Shown here: one piece after another, positions 16,654 through 24,751 of the stretch | Layout: every line of letters starts with the position of its first letter | How positions within the stretch are numbered: position 1 is the stretch's first letter | Notes under the pieces: model-generated | Databases searched by the model: none | The model's input: the letters and a program-made list of their open reading frames with translations, nothing else | Told to the model about the DNA's origin: nothing | Translations under genes and position numbers: made by a program | Assembly (NCBI GenBank): GCA_024644745.1 | Contig: JAHEHF010000027.1 | Location: 1-37,856, forward strand | Direction: 5' to 3' | DNA: 37,856 nt | Source of the DNA: Flavobacteriaceae bacterium | GTDB taxonomy: Bacteria > Bacteroidota > Bacteroidia > Flavobacteriales > Flavobacteriaceae

Positions 16654-18234
16654 TTAAGTTGAAAAATAATTATTTACAGCTGTCAGTACACTTTCTGTGG
16701 ACGGGGTTTTAGCCTCCACCACATTTTTAAAATGATTTTTGGCCTCAGCTGCAGTTGTACTTCCAATACAGAAAGCAACTTCATCTCCTGCCTTATTCTG
16801 AGTGAGATAACTCTCTATGCCCGATGGGCTGAAAAAAAGCAGGCCTTGGTATTTTTTATCTAATTTATTTGGAGACAGCAGGGTTTGGTAGGCAATGACC
16901 TCATTGATCTTGATTCCCTGATTTCCAAGTTTTTCGGGCAGTTCGTTGCGTCTCATGTTCCCACAGAAAAAAGTAAGTTCCTGGCCTTTTAGGTGTCCGG
17001 CAAGAAAATCTGCCAGTTTATCTGCAGCGTTCTCAACGTGTTGCACTTTTCCAATGCTTCTTTCTATCAATCGTTTTGTTCTCCTTCCTACACAATATAT
17101 ATGTTCAAAGTTCAATTCAGATGCGTCGTAATTATCGGTTAAAGCGTTTACAGCATTCTGGCTTGTAAAAATGACGTGCTTGATAGGGTCTTTAATGACA
17201 GATCGTTTGATTCGGTTGAATCTGATGGTTATAAAATCGCTCATGTCGACTCCAATTCGCTGATCCAGGGTGCTTTTTTGCCCTATGGAAAGGTTTTTGG
17301 TCGAAAAGATTCTGATCTCTTTTTCAACTTCTCCCGTGGCTCGCATCAGTTTTTTGCCTCCTCGGTCGAGTATGTATTGTGCGGCAAACTCCGCTATGTC
17401 GGTTGTGTGGCTGACCGGTACTGTTTTTGAAAATTCAATTTTTTGATTTCCGTCTGTACTGAACAAGGCACCCTTGAATTTAAGCTCTTCATCCTTGATC
17501 ATCGCTAAAGCGCCGATAGGAGCCGAACAGCCACCTTCCAGTTTGTTGAGAAATGCCCTTTCAATACCTACGCAAAGCTCGGTTTCCTTGTCGTTTAATT
17601 CGGCGCAAATATCGAGAAGCTCCTTGTCTTTTTCCATGGCCGCAATCATCACCGCGCCCTGAGCCGGAGCAGGAAGCATCCAGTCAAGTTTCATGAAGTT
17701 CTCCGGGAGCAGATTGATCCGTTTCAGGCCGGCCATAGCAAAAATTGCACCGTCCCAATCATTCTCTTTTAATTTTTTGAGTCGCGTGTTTACATTGCCC
17801 CTTAATCCGGTAATTGTATGGTTGGGATATCTGTAAAGCCACTGGGCCTTTCTTCTTAAACTTCCTGTGGCAATGGTGGCATTTTTTCTGGTAAAAAAGG
17901 AATCGTCACTTTTCAATGCGAGAATATCGTGATAAAGTCCTCTTTTGAGAACTGCTGCCTGAACCATTCCTTTGGGAAGAACTGTAGGTACGTCTTTTAA
18001 AGAATGAACAGCGATATCGATTCGGTCATTCAGCAAGGCGATATCAAGATTTTTTGTAAAAACACCTGTAATTCCAAGTTCATACAACGGTTTGTTGAGC
18101 ACTTCATCACCTATCGAATCTATTTTGATGATTTCGGTTTCATGCCCCAGATGTTTTAGTTGATTAGATACAGTATCTGCCTGCCATAGTGCCAATTCAC
18201 TGGACCTGGTTCCAATTCTAATAATTTTTTTCAT
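16654..18234 (-). CDS. hemC: Fused hydroxymethylbilane synthase / uroporphyrinogen-III synthase (HemC-HemD)
   Basis: A single 526-residue frame carries two successive enzymes. Residues 1 to about 300 are HemC, which polymerises four porphobilinogens. [14 protein letters not shown] is at the N-terminus, VHSLKDVPT follows, [10 protein letters not shown] holds the arginines, and [10 protein letters not shown] gives C236, the dipyrromethane-cofactor cysteine. From about residue 315 to the end is HemD-like: [51 protein letters not shown] and [11 protein letters not shown] are typical of the bilobed uroporphyrinogen-III synthase. HemC alone is about 310 residues, so this is a fusion and not an extended HemC; I recall such fusions from Flavobacteriia. 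Channelling of the unstable hydroxymethylbilane to the cyclising domain is a plausible benefit. It lies one base after hemA and directly before hemB. Confidence 0.93.
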   Translation of the reverse strand: MKKIIRIGTRSSELALWQADTVSNQLKHLGHETEIIKIDSIGDEVLNKPLYELGITGVFTKNLDIALLNDRIDIAVHSLKDVPTVLPKGMVQAAVLKRGLYHDILALKSDDSFFTRKNATIATGSLRRKAQWLYRYPNHTITGLRGNVNTRLKKLKENDWDGAIFAMAGLKRINLLPENFMKLDWMLPAPAQGAVMIAAMEKDKELLDICAELNDKETELCVGIERAFLNKLEGGCSAPIGALAMIKDEELKFKGALFSTDGNQKIEFSKTVPVSHTTDIAEFAAQYILDRGGKKLMRATGEVEKEIRIFSTKNLSIGQKSTLDQRIGVDMSDFITIRFNRIKRSVIKDPIKHVIFTSQNAVNALTDNYDASELNFEHIYCVGRRTKRLIERSIGKVQHVENAADKLADFLAGHLKGQELTFFCGNMRRNELPEKLGNQGIKINEVIAYQTLLSPNKLDKKYQGLLFFSPSGIESYLTQNKAGDEVAFCIGSTTAAEAKNHFKNVVEAKTPSTESVLTAVNNYFST

Positions 18235-18235
18235 T

Positions 18236-19486
18236 TTAAATTTCTGAAGTCTCTAAATTAAATACATCTTTCATTACCTTAATGCTCTGGTTTGTCATCG
18301 AATTTTCTGATTTCAGGTGCATGGCAAATTTAGACACAATCTTATTGATCATTTGAGAGGTAACGTCTTCAATAAGATCCGGATTCATATCGGCATATTT
18401 TTTAGAATGCGTGGTTATCGCATCCTGCTGAATAACTTCCAAAGATTTTTTAAGAGAATTAATGGCAGGGGTACTTCTTCTGAAATTCAGCCATTCGTAA
18501 AATTCAGCTTTGTGCTTTTGAACGATCTCTTCCACCAATGGGATTTGTTTTTTCCTGTTTTCTAAGGTCTTTTTTGTTTTCTTTGACAACATGTCTACAT
18601 CAATGATCTCTTTGTTTTCAAATTCCAGAATGGATTGATCAACATTTCTAGGTACTGAAAGGTCAATGATGAGTTGTTTTTTATCAGGATTGATATCTTC
18701 CGTTAAAACAGTCGGGGAAGAGGCGCCGGTGGCAACGATCAATATATCCGATTTTTTAATTTGATTTTTTAGTTCATCGTGTTCAATGGCAACAGCATCT
18801 ATTCTTTCGGCCAATTCATGGGTCACAGAATTTGTTCTGTTTACCAGCGTGAGCTCATGTGCCTTCAAATATTTCACACAGCTTCTTGCTGTATTCTGCC
18901 CAATGTCTCCCAGCCCGTAAATCAGAATATTTTGAGGATTCTTTTTACTAAAATGATCTTTCACATACTGAATGGCGGCATAAGAAACCGTTGTTGTACC
19001 AGAGCTGATAGAGGTCGAATTTTTAGTTTCCTTGCTGGCCTGAAGCGCTACGTTGAAAAGTCTTTCCAGGTAAGCATTGAGTGTGCCGGCTTTTTTGGCC
19101 CTGCCAAAGGCGTCTTTCAACTGACCCACAATTTCATAATCTCCGAGGATCTGGCTTTCTATTCCGGTGGCAATTCGGATGACATGCTCTGCAGCATCGC
19201 TGTTTTTGAACACATAAGAAACCTTGGCAAATTCTTCTACGGTTCCTTCTGAATATTTACACAATAAAGAGATCAGTTGAAAAGGGTGTTTCGCAAAGCC
19301 CATAATCTCAATACGGTTACAGGTAGATAAGATGACCACACTCTTAATGTTGGTGTTTTTTGCCTCAGACAGTAGTTGAATTTGTTTTTCCTTGCTCAAG
19401 CTGAATTTACTTCTTGTGACAACATCGGCTTTTCTGTAGTTCAAGCCAATCACGTAAAACTTTTTGCAATCTGAATTCTTCGTCAT
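18236..19486 (-). CDS. hemA: Glutamyl-tRNA reductase
   Basis: HemA reduces glutamyl-tRNA(Glu) with NADPH to glutamate-1-semialdehyde, the committed and usually regulated step of the C5 pathway. The 416-residue protein starts FYVIGLNYRKADVVTRSKFS. STCNRIEIM contains the thioester-forming C56. LIYGLGDIGQNTARSC near the middle is the NADPH-binding glycine loop, and DLSVPRNVD follows. The C-terminal dimerisation helix is present. The first gene of the six-gene minus-strand heme operon, it ends two bases before the hemCD start. It is divergent from hemH across a 356-base intergenic region. Confidence 0.96.
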   Translation of the reverse strand: MTKNSDCKKFYVIGLNYRKADVVTRSKFSLSKEKQIQLLSEAKNTNIKSVVILSTCNRIEIMGFAKHPFQLISLLCKYSEGTVEEFAKVSYVFKNSDAAEHVIRIATGIESQILGDYEIVGQLKDAFGRAKKAGTLNAYLERLFNVALQASKETKNSTSISSGTTTVSYAAIQYVKDHFSKKNPQNILIYGLGDIGQNTARSCVKYLKAHELTLVNRTNSVTHELAERIDAVAIEHDELKNQIKKSDILIVATGASSPTVLTEDINPDKKQLIIDLSVPRNVDQSILEFENKEIIDVDMLSKKTKKTLENRKKQIPLVEEIVQKHKAEFYEWLNFRRSTPAINSLKKSLEVIQQDAITTHSKKYADMNPDLIEDVTSQMINKIVSKFAMHLKSENSMTNQSIKVMKDVFNLETSEI

Positions 19487-19842
19487 GTTGATATTATTGG
19501 TTCGTTTTTGTTTTTAAAGAATCCCCCCCAAGGGAATTTAAAACACAAAATTACGCTACAAGAATTTTTTAAACCATGATTTTTATCACCTTATTAAAAC
19601 CCTGTAAATTTTAACAGGTACCTTTAAAACGATTATAAATAAAGGTGTTTCCGACTCTTAAAAAAAATGGTTCGCGACAAAAATAAATAGTTCCATTTGG
19701 AAAAGATATCGTTTGCTACAAAAAAAATAACGATAAAAGAATCGAAAGTGTCGGGCAAAAATTTTTACTTCCATTATCTTTCCAATTTTTAAATCTGTTA
19801 TATTTACCCTTTTTAAAAAGTAAAATTTTAAATGACTGTAAA
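19487..19842. promoter_or_regulatory. Divergent control region between hemA and hemH
   Basis: This 356-base AT-rich region separates the two heme transcripts. On the minus strand a perfect -7-type box, TATTTTTG, lies at 19685-19678 and could serve hemA with a leader of about 185 bases, but I find no TTTG at the right distance upstream of it. A short inverted repeat (CCTGT ... ACAGG) at about 19601-19618 runs into AGGTACCT at 19616-19623. On the plus side TATATTTA around 19799-19806 is a weak -7 candidate for hemH. I see no riboswitch or T-box-like structure and no recognisable gene apart from a four-codon leader ORF overlapping the hemH start. Confidence 0.4.
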
Positions 19843-20865
19843 TTGAGTAAAAAAGGTGTTTTATTGGTCAATTTGGGATCCCCGGATAGTACTGAAGTTA
19901 AAGATGTTAGAAAATATTTGGATGAGTTCCTGATGGATGAAAGAGTGATTGATATTCCTTACTGGAAAAGATTTTTGCTGATCAAAGGAATTATATTGAA
20001 CACGAGACCGAAAAAATCGGCGGCGGCTTATAAGAAAATTTGGTGGAAAGAAGGTTCCCCTCTTGTCGTGATCTCCGAGCGTTTTACAAAAAAAATCAAA
20101 GATAAACTGGATATTCCTGTTGCACTGGGTATGCGTTATGGATCGATGAGTATGGAGAATGCTTTGGCTGAACTCGACAGCCAGGGTGTTACCGATGTTT
20201 TTCTTGTGCCCTTGTATCCTCATTATGCCATGTCTTCCTTTGAAACAGTTGTTGTTAAAGCTGAAGAACTACTTGAGAATCAATTTGGCCATATGAAGAT
20301 GGATGTGTTGCAACCATTTTATAAGCATCCAGATTATATCCGTGTGATGAGTCAGTTTTTAAAGAAACAGCTGGAAGGCTTTGATTATGACCAGCTCCTG
20401 TTTTCTTATCACGGGATACCCGAAAGACATATCTACAAATCAGACCCGACAAAGTCACACTGTAAAATAGACGGGACTTGTTGCGAAATAAGCTCAGAGG
20501 CGCACAAGACCTGCTACAGGCACCAGTGTTTTGAAACAACCAAAGCAATAGTGAAAGAACTTGGGATCGATAAAAGCAAATACAGGAACTCATTTCAATC
20601 GAGGTTGTTAAAGGATCCCTGGTTGAGACCTTATACTGATTATGAACTGGAACGCATGGCTGATGAAGGCATCAGGAAACTGGCAGTGATCACCCCCGCC
20701 TTTGTTTCAGATTGCCTTGAAACTCTTGAAGAGATTGCAATGGAAGGCAAGCAGGAATTTCTCGAAAGAGGAGGAGATGAATTTATTCACATTCCCTGCC
20801 TCAATGAAGATGATGCTTGGGTGGAAGTGATGAAGCAGTGGATCATTGACTGGAAAAAAGGCTAA
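19843..20865 (+). CDS. hemH: Ferrochelatase (TTG start)
   Basis: HemH inserts ferrous iron into protoporphyrin IX, giving protoheme. The 340-residue protein starts GVLLVNLGSP, the standard family start. LLFSYHGIPERH contains the metal-handling histidine H190, and FVSDCLETLEE carries the conserved glutamate region. CKIDGTCCEI and TCYRHQCFE add a cysteine group between residues 206 and 231, frequent in Bacteroidota ferrochelatases. No ATG or GTG is available in frame: TTG 19843 (TTG AGT AAA AAA) is the only sensible start. A leader ORF of four codons, ATG ACT GTA AAT, starts at 19832, and its TGA overlaps this TTG. hemJ begins 11 bases after the stop, so the two form an operon divergent from hemA. 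Confidence 0.94.
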   Translation: MSKKGVLLVNLGSPDSTEVKDVRKYLDEFLMDERVIDIPYWKRFLLIKGIILNTRPKKSAAAYKKIWWKEGSPLVVISERFTKKIKDKLDIPVALGMRYGSMSMENALAELDSQGVTDVFLVPLYPHYAMSSFETVVVKAEELLENQFGHMKMDVLQPFYKHPDYIRVMSQFLKKQLEGFDYDQLLFSYHGIPERHIYKSDPTKSHCKIDGTCCEISSEAHKTCYRHQCFETTKAIVKELGIDKSKYRNSFQSRLLKDPWLRPYTDYELERMADEGIRKLAVITPAFVSDCLETLEEIAMEGKQEFLERGGDEFIHIPCLNEDDAWVEVMKQWIIDWKKG

Positions 20866-20876
20866 GCGTATTTCAC

Positions 20877-21425
20877 ATGACCTATCTGTATATAAAATCT
20901 TTGCATATTATTTTTATAACGACCTGGTTCGCTGGTCTGTTTTATATCATTAGATTGTTTATTTATTACAAGGAAGCAGATGAAAAGCAAGAACCGGCTC
21001 AGACGATTCTTAAAAAACAATATGCACTGATGTCGAAAAGGCTCTGGTACATTATTACCTGGCCATCGGCAGTACTGGCTTCTATTTTTGCAGTCTGGAT
21101 GCTGATCTTACAGCCTTTTTGGCTCGAGGCCACATGGATGATCATCAAACTTTTGTTCGTAGCCCTGCTTTATGCATATCACTGGTCCTGCCAGGTCATG
21201 TACAACCAAATTGCAAAAGGATATTTGAATTATTCTTCCAATGGGCTGCGCATCTGGAATGAAGTAGCCACCATTATACTTTTCGCCTGCGTTTTTCTGG
21301 TTGTTTTAAAAACCACATTAGGATGGATCTTTGGTGTTGTGGGCATTGTAGGTATTTCAGTGCTTCTCATGCTTGGGATCAAACTTTATAAAAATATTCG
21401 GGCCAAAAAAAGCTGGGAACAATAG
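20877..21425 (+). CDS. hemJ: Protoporphyrinogen IX oxidase, HemJ type
   Basis: HemJ is the membrane-bound protoporphyrinogen oxidase that replaces HemG or HemY in many bacteria. The 182-residue protein has four or five membrane segments. It starts MTYLYIKSLHIIFITTWFAG, with the conserved H10 in the first helix, and continues LFYIIRLFIYYKEA. MSKRLWYIITWPSA near residues 53-66 and IKLLFVALLYAYHWSCQ near 89-105 are the other family blocks, the latter with a second conserved histidine. It follows hemH by 11 bases. With it every step of the protoporphyrin-dependent route is encoded in this locus. Confidence 0.9.
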   Translation: MTYLYIKSLHIIFITTWFAGLFYIIRLFIYYKEADEKQEPAQTILKKQYALMSKRLWYIITWPSAVLASIFAVWMLILQPFWLEATWMIIKLLFVALLYAYHWSCQVMYNQIAKGYLNYSSNGLRIWNEVATIILFACVFLVVLKTTLGWIFGVVGIVGISVLLMLGIKLYKNIRAKKSWEQ

Positions 21426-21450
21426 GGGACTCAAATTTTTAGACGGACGC

Positions 21451-21717
21451 ATGAAAAATTTATCGAAAAACAAGAAATTGTATCTGGGAATCCTTTTTGA
21501 CCTGATCGGGATGGTTTCTTACTTTTTCCCTTTTGTCGATGTAGTCTGGGCGCCTTTGTCAGCTTATTTGATGGTCAATTTGTACAAAGGAAATGTTGGA
21601 AAAATAGGAGGATTGATTTCATTTGTGGAAGAGGCCGTACCGGGCCTGGACTTCTTCCCCTCTTTTACACTTACCTGGTGTTATGTATACCTTTTGAAAA
21701 AGGGAAAGTCTACTTGA
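21451..21717 (+). CDS. Small two-helix membrane protein, function unknown
   Basis: This 88-residue protein has a basic N-terminus (MKNLSKNKK) and two hydrophobic segments at about residues 10-42 and 68-82, joined by a loop with KGNVGKIGG and EEAVPGLDFFP. It resembles small uncharacterised membrane proteins I recall from flavobacteria; no function can be assigned. The frame is open back to 21373, inside hemJ, but ATG 21451 gives the natural N-terminus. The gene starts 25 bases after hemJ and may be carried on the hemH-hemJ transcript. Its last eight bases overlap the convergent gene ending at 21710. Confidence 0.65.
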   Translation: MKNLSKNKKLYLGILFDLIGMVSYFFPFVDVVWAPLSAYLMVNLYKGNVGKIGGLISFVEEAVPGLDFFPSFTLTWCYVYLLKKGKST

Positions 21718-22012
21718 AAAATTTACCGAGCCCCATACGCGAGAGCATTTTTTTTTCCATGTTCCAGAAGAATTTTTTTTGACCAAACAGGGTTCCTACA
21801 ATGACCAGTGTGATCTGGTATACGATAAAAACCACTAAAATGCGAACGGGCCAGAAAATATAGGGGGCAGTTGTTTCTTTTGAGATACCTATGAATTGGG
21901 TGATCGGATTCGCTAAATAAACAGACAAAGAACCGTTGATGGTAAATACCAACAGTATGATAAAAATTTGAAAATTAGAGTCAATTCCCCAGCGTTCCCT
22001 TAATTTTTCCAT
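21710..22012 (-). CDS. Small membrane protein, DUF6787-like
   Basis: This 100-residue protein starts MEKLRERWGIDSNFQIFIIL and has two hydrophobic segments at about residues 15-38 and 50-75. GQKKFFWNMEKKMLSRMG follows near the C-terminus. The WGI start and the FFWNMEKKM tail match a short conserved Bacteroidota family that I believe is DUF6787; function is unknown. It overlaps the plus-strand small membrane protein tail to tail by eight bases and has its own promoter match 18 bases upstream of the start. Confidence 0.7.
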   Translation of the reverse strand: MEKLRERWGIDSNFQIFIILLVFTINGSLSVYLANPITQFIGISKETTAPYIFWPVRILVVFIVYQITLVIVGTLFGQKKFFWNMEKKMLSRMGLGKFFK

Positions 22013-22029
22013 TTGATTAAAATTTTCGG

Positions 22030-22059
22030 CAAATGTAAGTATAATATGTAAAAATCAAA
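22030..22059 (-). promoter_or_regulatory. Predicted promoter of the DUF6787-like gene
   Basis: On the minus strand TTTG (22059-22056) is followed after 18 bases by TACATTTG (22037-22030), an exact TAnnTTTG. Transcription would begin near 22024, leaving a leader of about 12 bases before ATG 22012. In the other direction TAGATTTG at 22080-22087 is a possible -7 box for the symporter gene, without a well-placed partner. Confidence 0.5.
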
Positions 22060-22155
22060 TGATTTTGAATAAAATTGAATAGATTTGGCAATAATCATGC
22101 AAAGGAGGCATTTTAAAACTTTTTAACACCGTATCATTCAAAAAAATTACTGCAC

Positions 22156-23463
22156 ATGAAGAAAATGGCTTTACACTGGAAAATATTGATAGGAATGCTT
22201 TTAGGAGCTGTTTTTGGGTTTCTAATGGTCAATTTTTCCGGGGGTAAGGAACTTGTGTCAGACTGGATCAAACCCTTTGGAACCATTTTTATCAATGCTT
22301 TGAAATTGATTGCGGTACCGCTCATACTGGGTTCTCTCATATCGGGTGTGTCTGATCTGAAAGATATTTCAAAACTCTCAAAAATGGGAGGAAAAACAGT
22401 AATGATATACCTCACAACCACCATAATTGCAGTCAGCATTGGTTTACTGCTCGTCAATGGAATAAAACCCGGAAATTCGATTAATGAGTCTACCCGGTCA
22501 GATCTGGTTTCCAATTATGCCGAAAGCACCCAAAAATATAAGGATGAGGCTGCAAATCAAATTGAGAAGGGACCGCTTCAGGCATTGGTCGACATGGTTC
22601 CTGATAATATCATCGGTGCATCGTCTGAAAATAAAAATATGCTTCAGGTGATTTTTTTCGCCATCTTTTTTGGTATCGGACTGATTTTATTACCTGAAGA
22701 AAAAGCAAAGCCTGTAAAAGACTTTTTCAATAGTTTTAATGAAGTCATTTTAAAAATGATTGATTTGATCATGCTCTCGGCTCCCTATGGGGTGTTCGCC
22801 CTGCTGGCAGCCCTGGTGGTGGAATCACCCAATAGTGATCTCTTTGCCGCCTTGGGTTGGTACGCGGTGACCGTCGTCATTGGATTGTCACTGATGATTG
22901 CCTTTTATTGTTTGATGGTCTTTCTCTTTACCGGAGTAAAACCCAAAGTATTCCTGCAGGAAATTTCTCCGGCCCAATTACTCGCATTCTCTACAAGTTC
23001 AAGTGCCGCCACCCTTCCCGTAACCATGGAGCGGGTTCATGAGCATCTTGGGGTAGAGGAAGAAGTGTCCAGTTTTGTTTTGCCTATTGGAGCGACAATA
23101 AATATGGATGGCACAAGTTTGTATCAGGCCGTTGCAGCCGTTTTTATTGCCCAGGCCTTCGGAATGGACCTCAGTTTTGGTGCCCAGCTTGGAATAGTGG
23201 CTACGGCCACTTTGGCAAGTATTGGTTCTGCAGCTGTTCCGGGAGCTGGAATGGTCATGCTGGTGATTGTACTCTCACAGGCAGGAATTCCTGAAGCGGG
23301 TCTTGCCCTTATTTTTGCTGTCGACCGTCCGCTGGATATGTGCAGAACAGTTGTTAATGTAACCGGGGACGCCACGGTTTCAATGCTTGTCGCTAAATCT
23401 GAAGGAAAGCTTGGCAAGCCCGAGGTTCACGAATGGGATGAAACTTACAAAGTTGATCACTAA
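22156..23463 (+). CDS. Dicarboxylate/amino acid:cation symporter (DAACS family)
   Basis: This inner-membrane secondary transporter belongs to the GltP/DctA family, which takes up glutamate, aspartate or C4-dicarboxylates with sodium or protons. The 435-residue protein keeps the HP1 serine-rich loop STSSSAATLPVT, the unwound helix motif NMDGTSLYQ near residues 316-324, and the TM8 block DRPLDMCRTVVNVTGD with the aspartate and arginine that decide amino-acid versus dicarboxylate binding. The presence of R (DMCRTVVN) fits acidic amino acids or dicarboxylates. The hydrophilic insert at about residues 113-150 between TM3 and TM4 is longer than in E. coli GltP. It is monocistronic and convergent with fabH, 23 bases apart. 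Confidence 0.9.
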   Translation: MKKMALHWKILIGMLLGAVFGFLMVNFSGGKELVSDWIKPFGTIFINALKLIAVPLILGSLISGVSDLKDISKLSKMGGKTVMIYLTTTIIAVSIGLLLVNGIKPGNSINESTRSDLVSNYAESTQKYKDEAANQIEKGPLQALVDMVPDNIIGASSENKNMLQVIFFAIFFGIGLILLPEEKAKPVKDFFNSFNEVILKMIDLIMLSAPYGVFALLAALVVESPNSDLFAALGWYAVTVVIGLSLMIAFYCLMVFLFTGVKPKVFLQEISPAQLLAFSTSSSAATLPVTMERVHEHLGVEEEVSSFVLPIGATINMDGTSLYQAVAAVFIAQAFGMDLSFGAQLGIVATATLASIGSAAVPGAGMVMLVIVLSQAGIPEAGLALIFAVDRPLDMCRTVVNVTGDATVSMLVAKSEGKLGKPEVHEWDETYKVDH

Positions 23464-23486
23464 ATTTTTCAGGAGGTAGCGTCTTG

Positions 23487-24491
23487 TTACCACCTTAATA
23501 GAACACTTCCCCAGGTAAAACCACTGCCAAAGGCGGCCAGCAGGACAATGTCATTCTCTTTGACCCTTCCTTTTTCCCAGGCTTCGGTCAGCGCAATGAC
23601 AATGGATGCTGCTGTTGTATTGCCGTAATCTGTGATATTGTTATATACCTGATCGTCTCTGAGTTTGAACTTTTGCTGAATGAACTGTGAAATTCTCAGA
23701 TTGGCCTGATGCGGAATAAACAGGTCAATATCATCCGGTCCAATTTTATTGACTGCAAGGGCTTCCATGATCACTTCACTGAATCTGACAACGGCATTTT
23801 TGAATACAAAGGTGCCATCCATATAGGGAAAATAAGACAGGTCCTCTTCTTTGGAATTCAAAATTTCTGGGACCCAGTGTTTGATGCTTGGCGATTCAAC
23901 GATCAATTTATCCGCATATTTACCTTCGCTGTGCAGGTGCGATGATAAGATGCCTTTTTGATTGTCTTCTGTTCTTGATAGAACACAGGCACCCGCTCCA
24001 TCTCCAAATATAACCGACACCCCTCTTCCCCTCGTTGTTTTGTCAAGTCCGTTGCTGTGGTATTCTGACCCGATGACAAGTATGTTTTTGTACATCCCTG
24101 TTTTTATGAACTGATCACCTGTAGAGAGCGCATAGACAAAACCAGAGCATTGATTTCTGATGTCAAGGGCTCCTATGGTTCTCATCTCAAGCATCTCCTG
24201 GATCTGTACGCCGCATCCCGGGAAATAAAAATCAGGGCTCAACGTGGCAAATATGATAAAATCAATGTCATCTTTTCCAAGACCTGCTCTTTCTATGGCG
24301 ATTTCAGCAGCCTTGGCACCCATGGTTGCAGAGGTTTCATTGCTGCCCTCTTTGATCCAGTGTCTTTTTTTGATGCCCGTTCTTTCCTGAATCCATTCGT
24401 CACTCGTATCCATTATTTTTGACAGGTCCTCATTGGTAACGACATTGTCAGGTACATAAAAACCAAGTCCTGTAATTTTTGAGTTGTACAT
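23487..24491 (-). CDS. 3-oxoacyl-ACP synthase III family protein (FabH-like)
   Basis: This thiolase-fold ketosynthase condenses an acyl-CoA with malonyl-ACP, the initiating step of type II fatty acid synthesis in canonical FabH. The 334-residue protein retains the Cys-His-Asn triad: C115 in RNQCSGFVYA, His in FIPHQANLRIS and Asn in DYGNTTAAS. GRGVSVIFGDGAGACVL and the C-terminal AAFGSGFTWGSVLL are family blocks. Bacteroidota often carry several FabH paralogues, and no fab gene is adjacent, so this may be a second copy with another primer specificity, for example branched chains. No gene symbol is given for that reason. The gene stands alone, convergent with the symporter. Confidence 0.88.
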   Translation of the reverse strand: MYNSKITGLGFYVPDNVVTNEDLSKIMDTSDEWIQERTGIKKRHWIKEGSNETSATMGAKAAEIAIERAGLGKDDIDFIIFATLSPDFYFPGCGVQIQEMLEMRTIGALDIRNQCSGFVYALSTGDQFIKTGMYKNILVIGSEYHSNGLDKTTRGRGVSVIFGDGAGACVLSRTEDNQKGILSSHLHSEGKYADKLIVESPSIKHWVPEILNSKEEDLSYFPYMDGTFVFKNAVVRFSEVIMEALAVNKIGPDDIDLFIPHQANLRISQFIQQKFKLRDDQVYNNITDYGNTTAASIVIALTEAWEKGRVKENDIVLLAAFGSGFTWGSVLLRW

Positions 24492-24599
24492 ATTATCTGT
24501 GATTTAATGAGTTATTCTTTTAGAGAAAATAAATCCTGCTGGCACATGGTCCCATCAGTCTAAAGTGAAGTTCTTTCTAATCCTGAAATTCGCTATAAA

Positions 24600-24607
24600 C
24601 AAATATA
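24600..24607 (-). promoter_or_regulatory. Possible -7 box for the FabH-like gene
   Basis: TATATTTG on the minus strand (24607-24600) is an exact TAnnTTTG match about 110 bases upstream of the ATG at 24491. No TTTG lies at the expected distance; TCTG is the nearest candidate. This is only half of a promoter. Confidence 0.3.
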
Positions 24608-24676
24608 ATCAATTCATATGATTTCAGATTTTATTTTTGAGACCTTGGTTCATTTGCGGCCGTATGCCATGTCATC

Positions 24677-24708
24677 TTGTCATAAGCTTAAATTTGGTAT
24701 CTATTTTG
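24677..24708 (+). promoter_or_regulatory. Possible htpG promoter
   Basis: TTG at 24677-24679 and TATTTTG at 24702-24708 are separated by 22 bases and resemble the Bacteroidota promoter pair, although the -7 box lacks one base of the TAnnTTTG spacing. The leader would be about 37 bases. I see no CIRCE-type inverted repeat or sigma-32-like element upstream of htpG. Confidence 0.3.
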
Positions 24709-24751
24709 ATTAGCCACAGTGTACATATTAAAATCATAAAACTAAATAATT

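Noticed and set aside
24492-24751. CIRCE or sigma-32-like heat-shock element upstream of htpG
   Set aside because: No TTAGCACTC-N9-GAGTGCTAA-like inverted repeat or sigma-32-like -35/-10 pair was seen; only a weak Bacteroidota-type promoter candidate is present.
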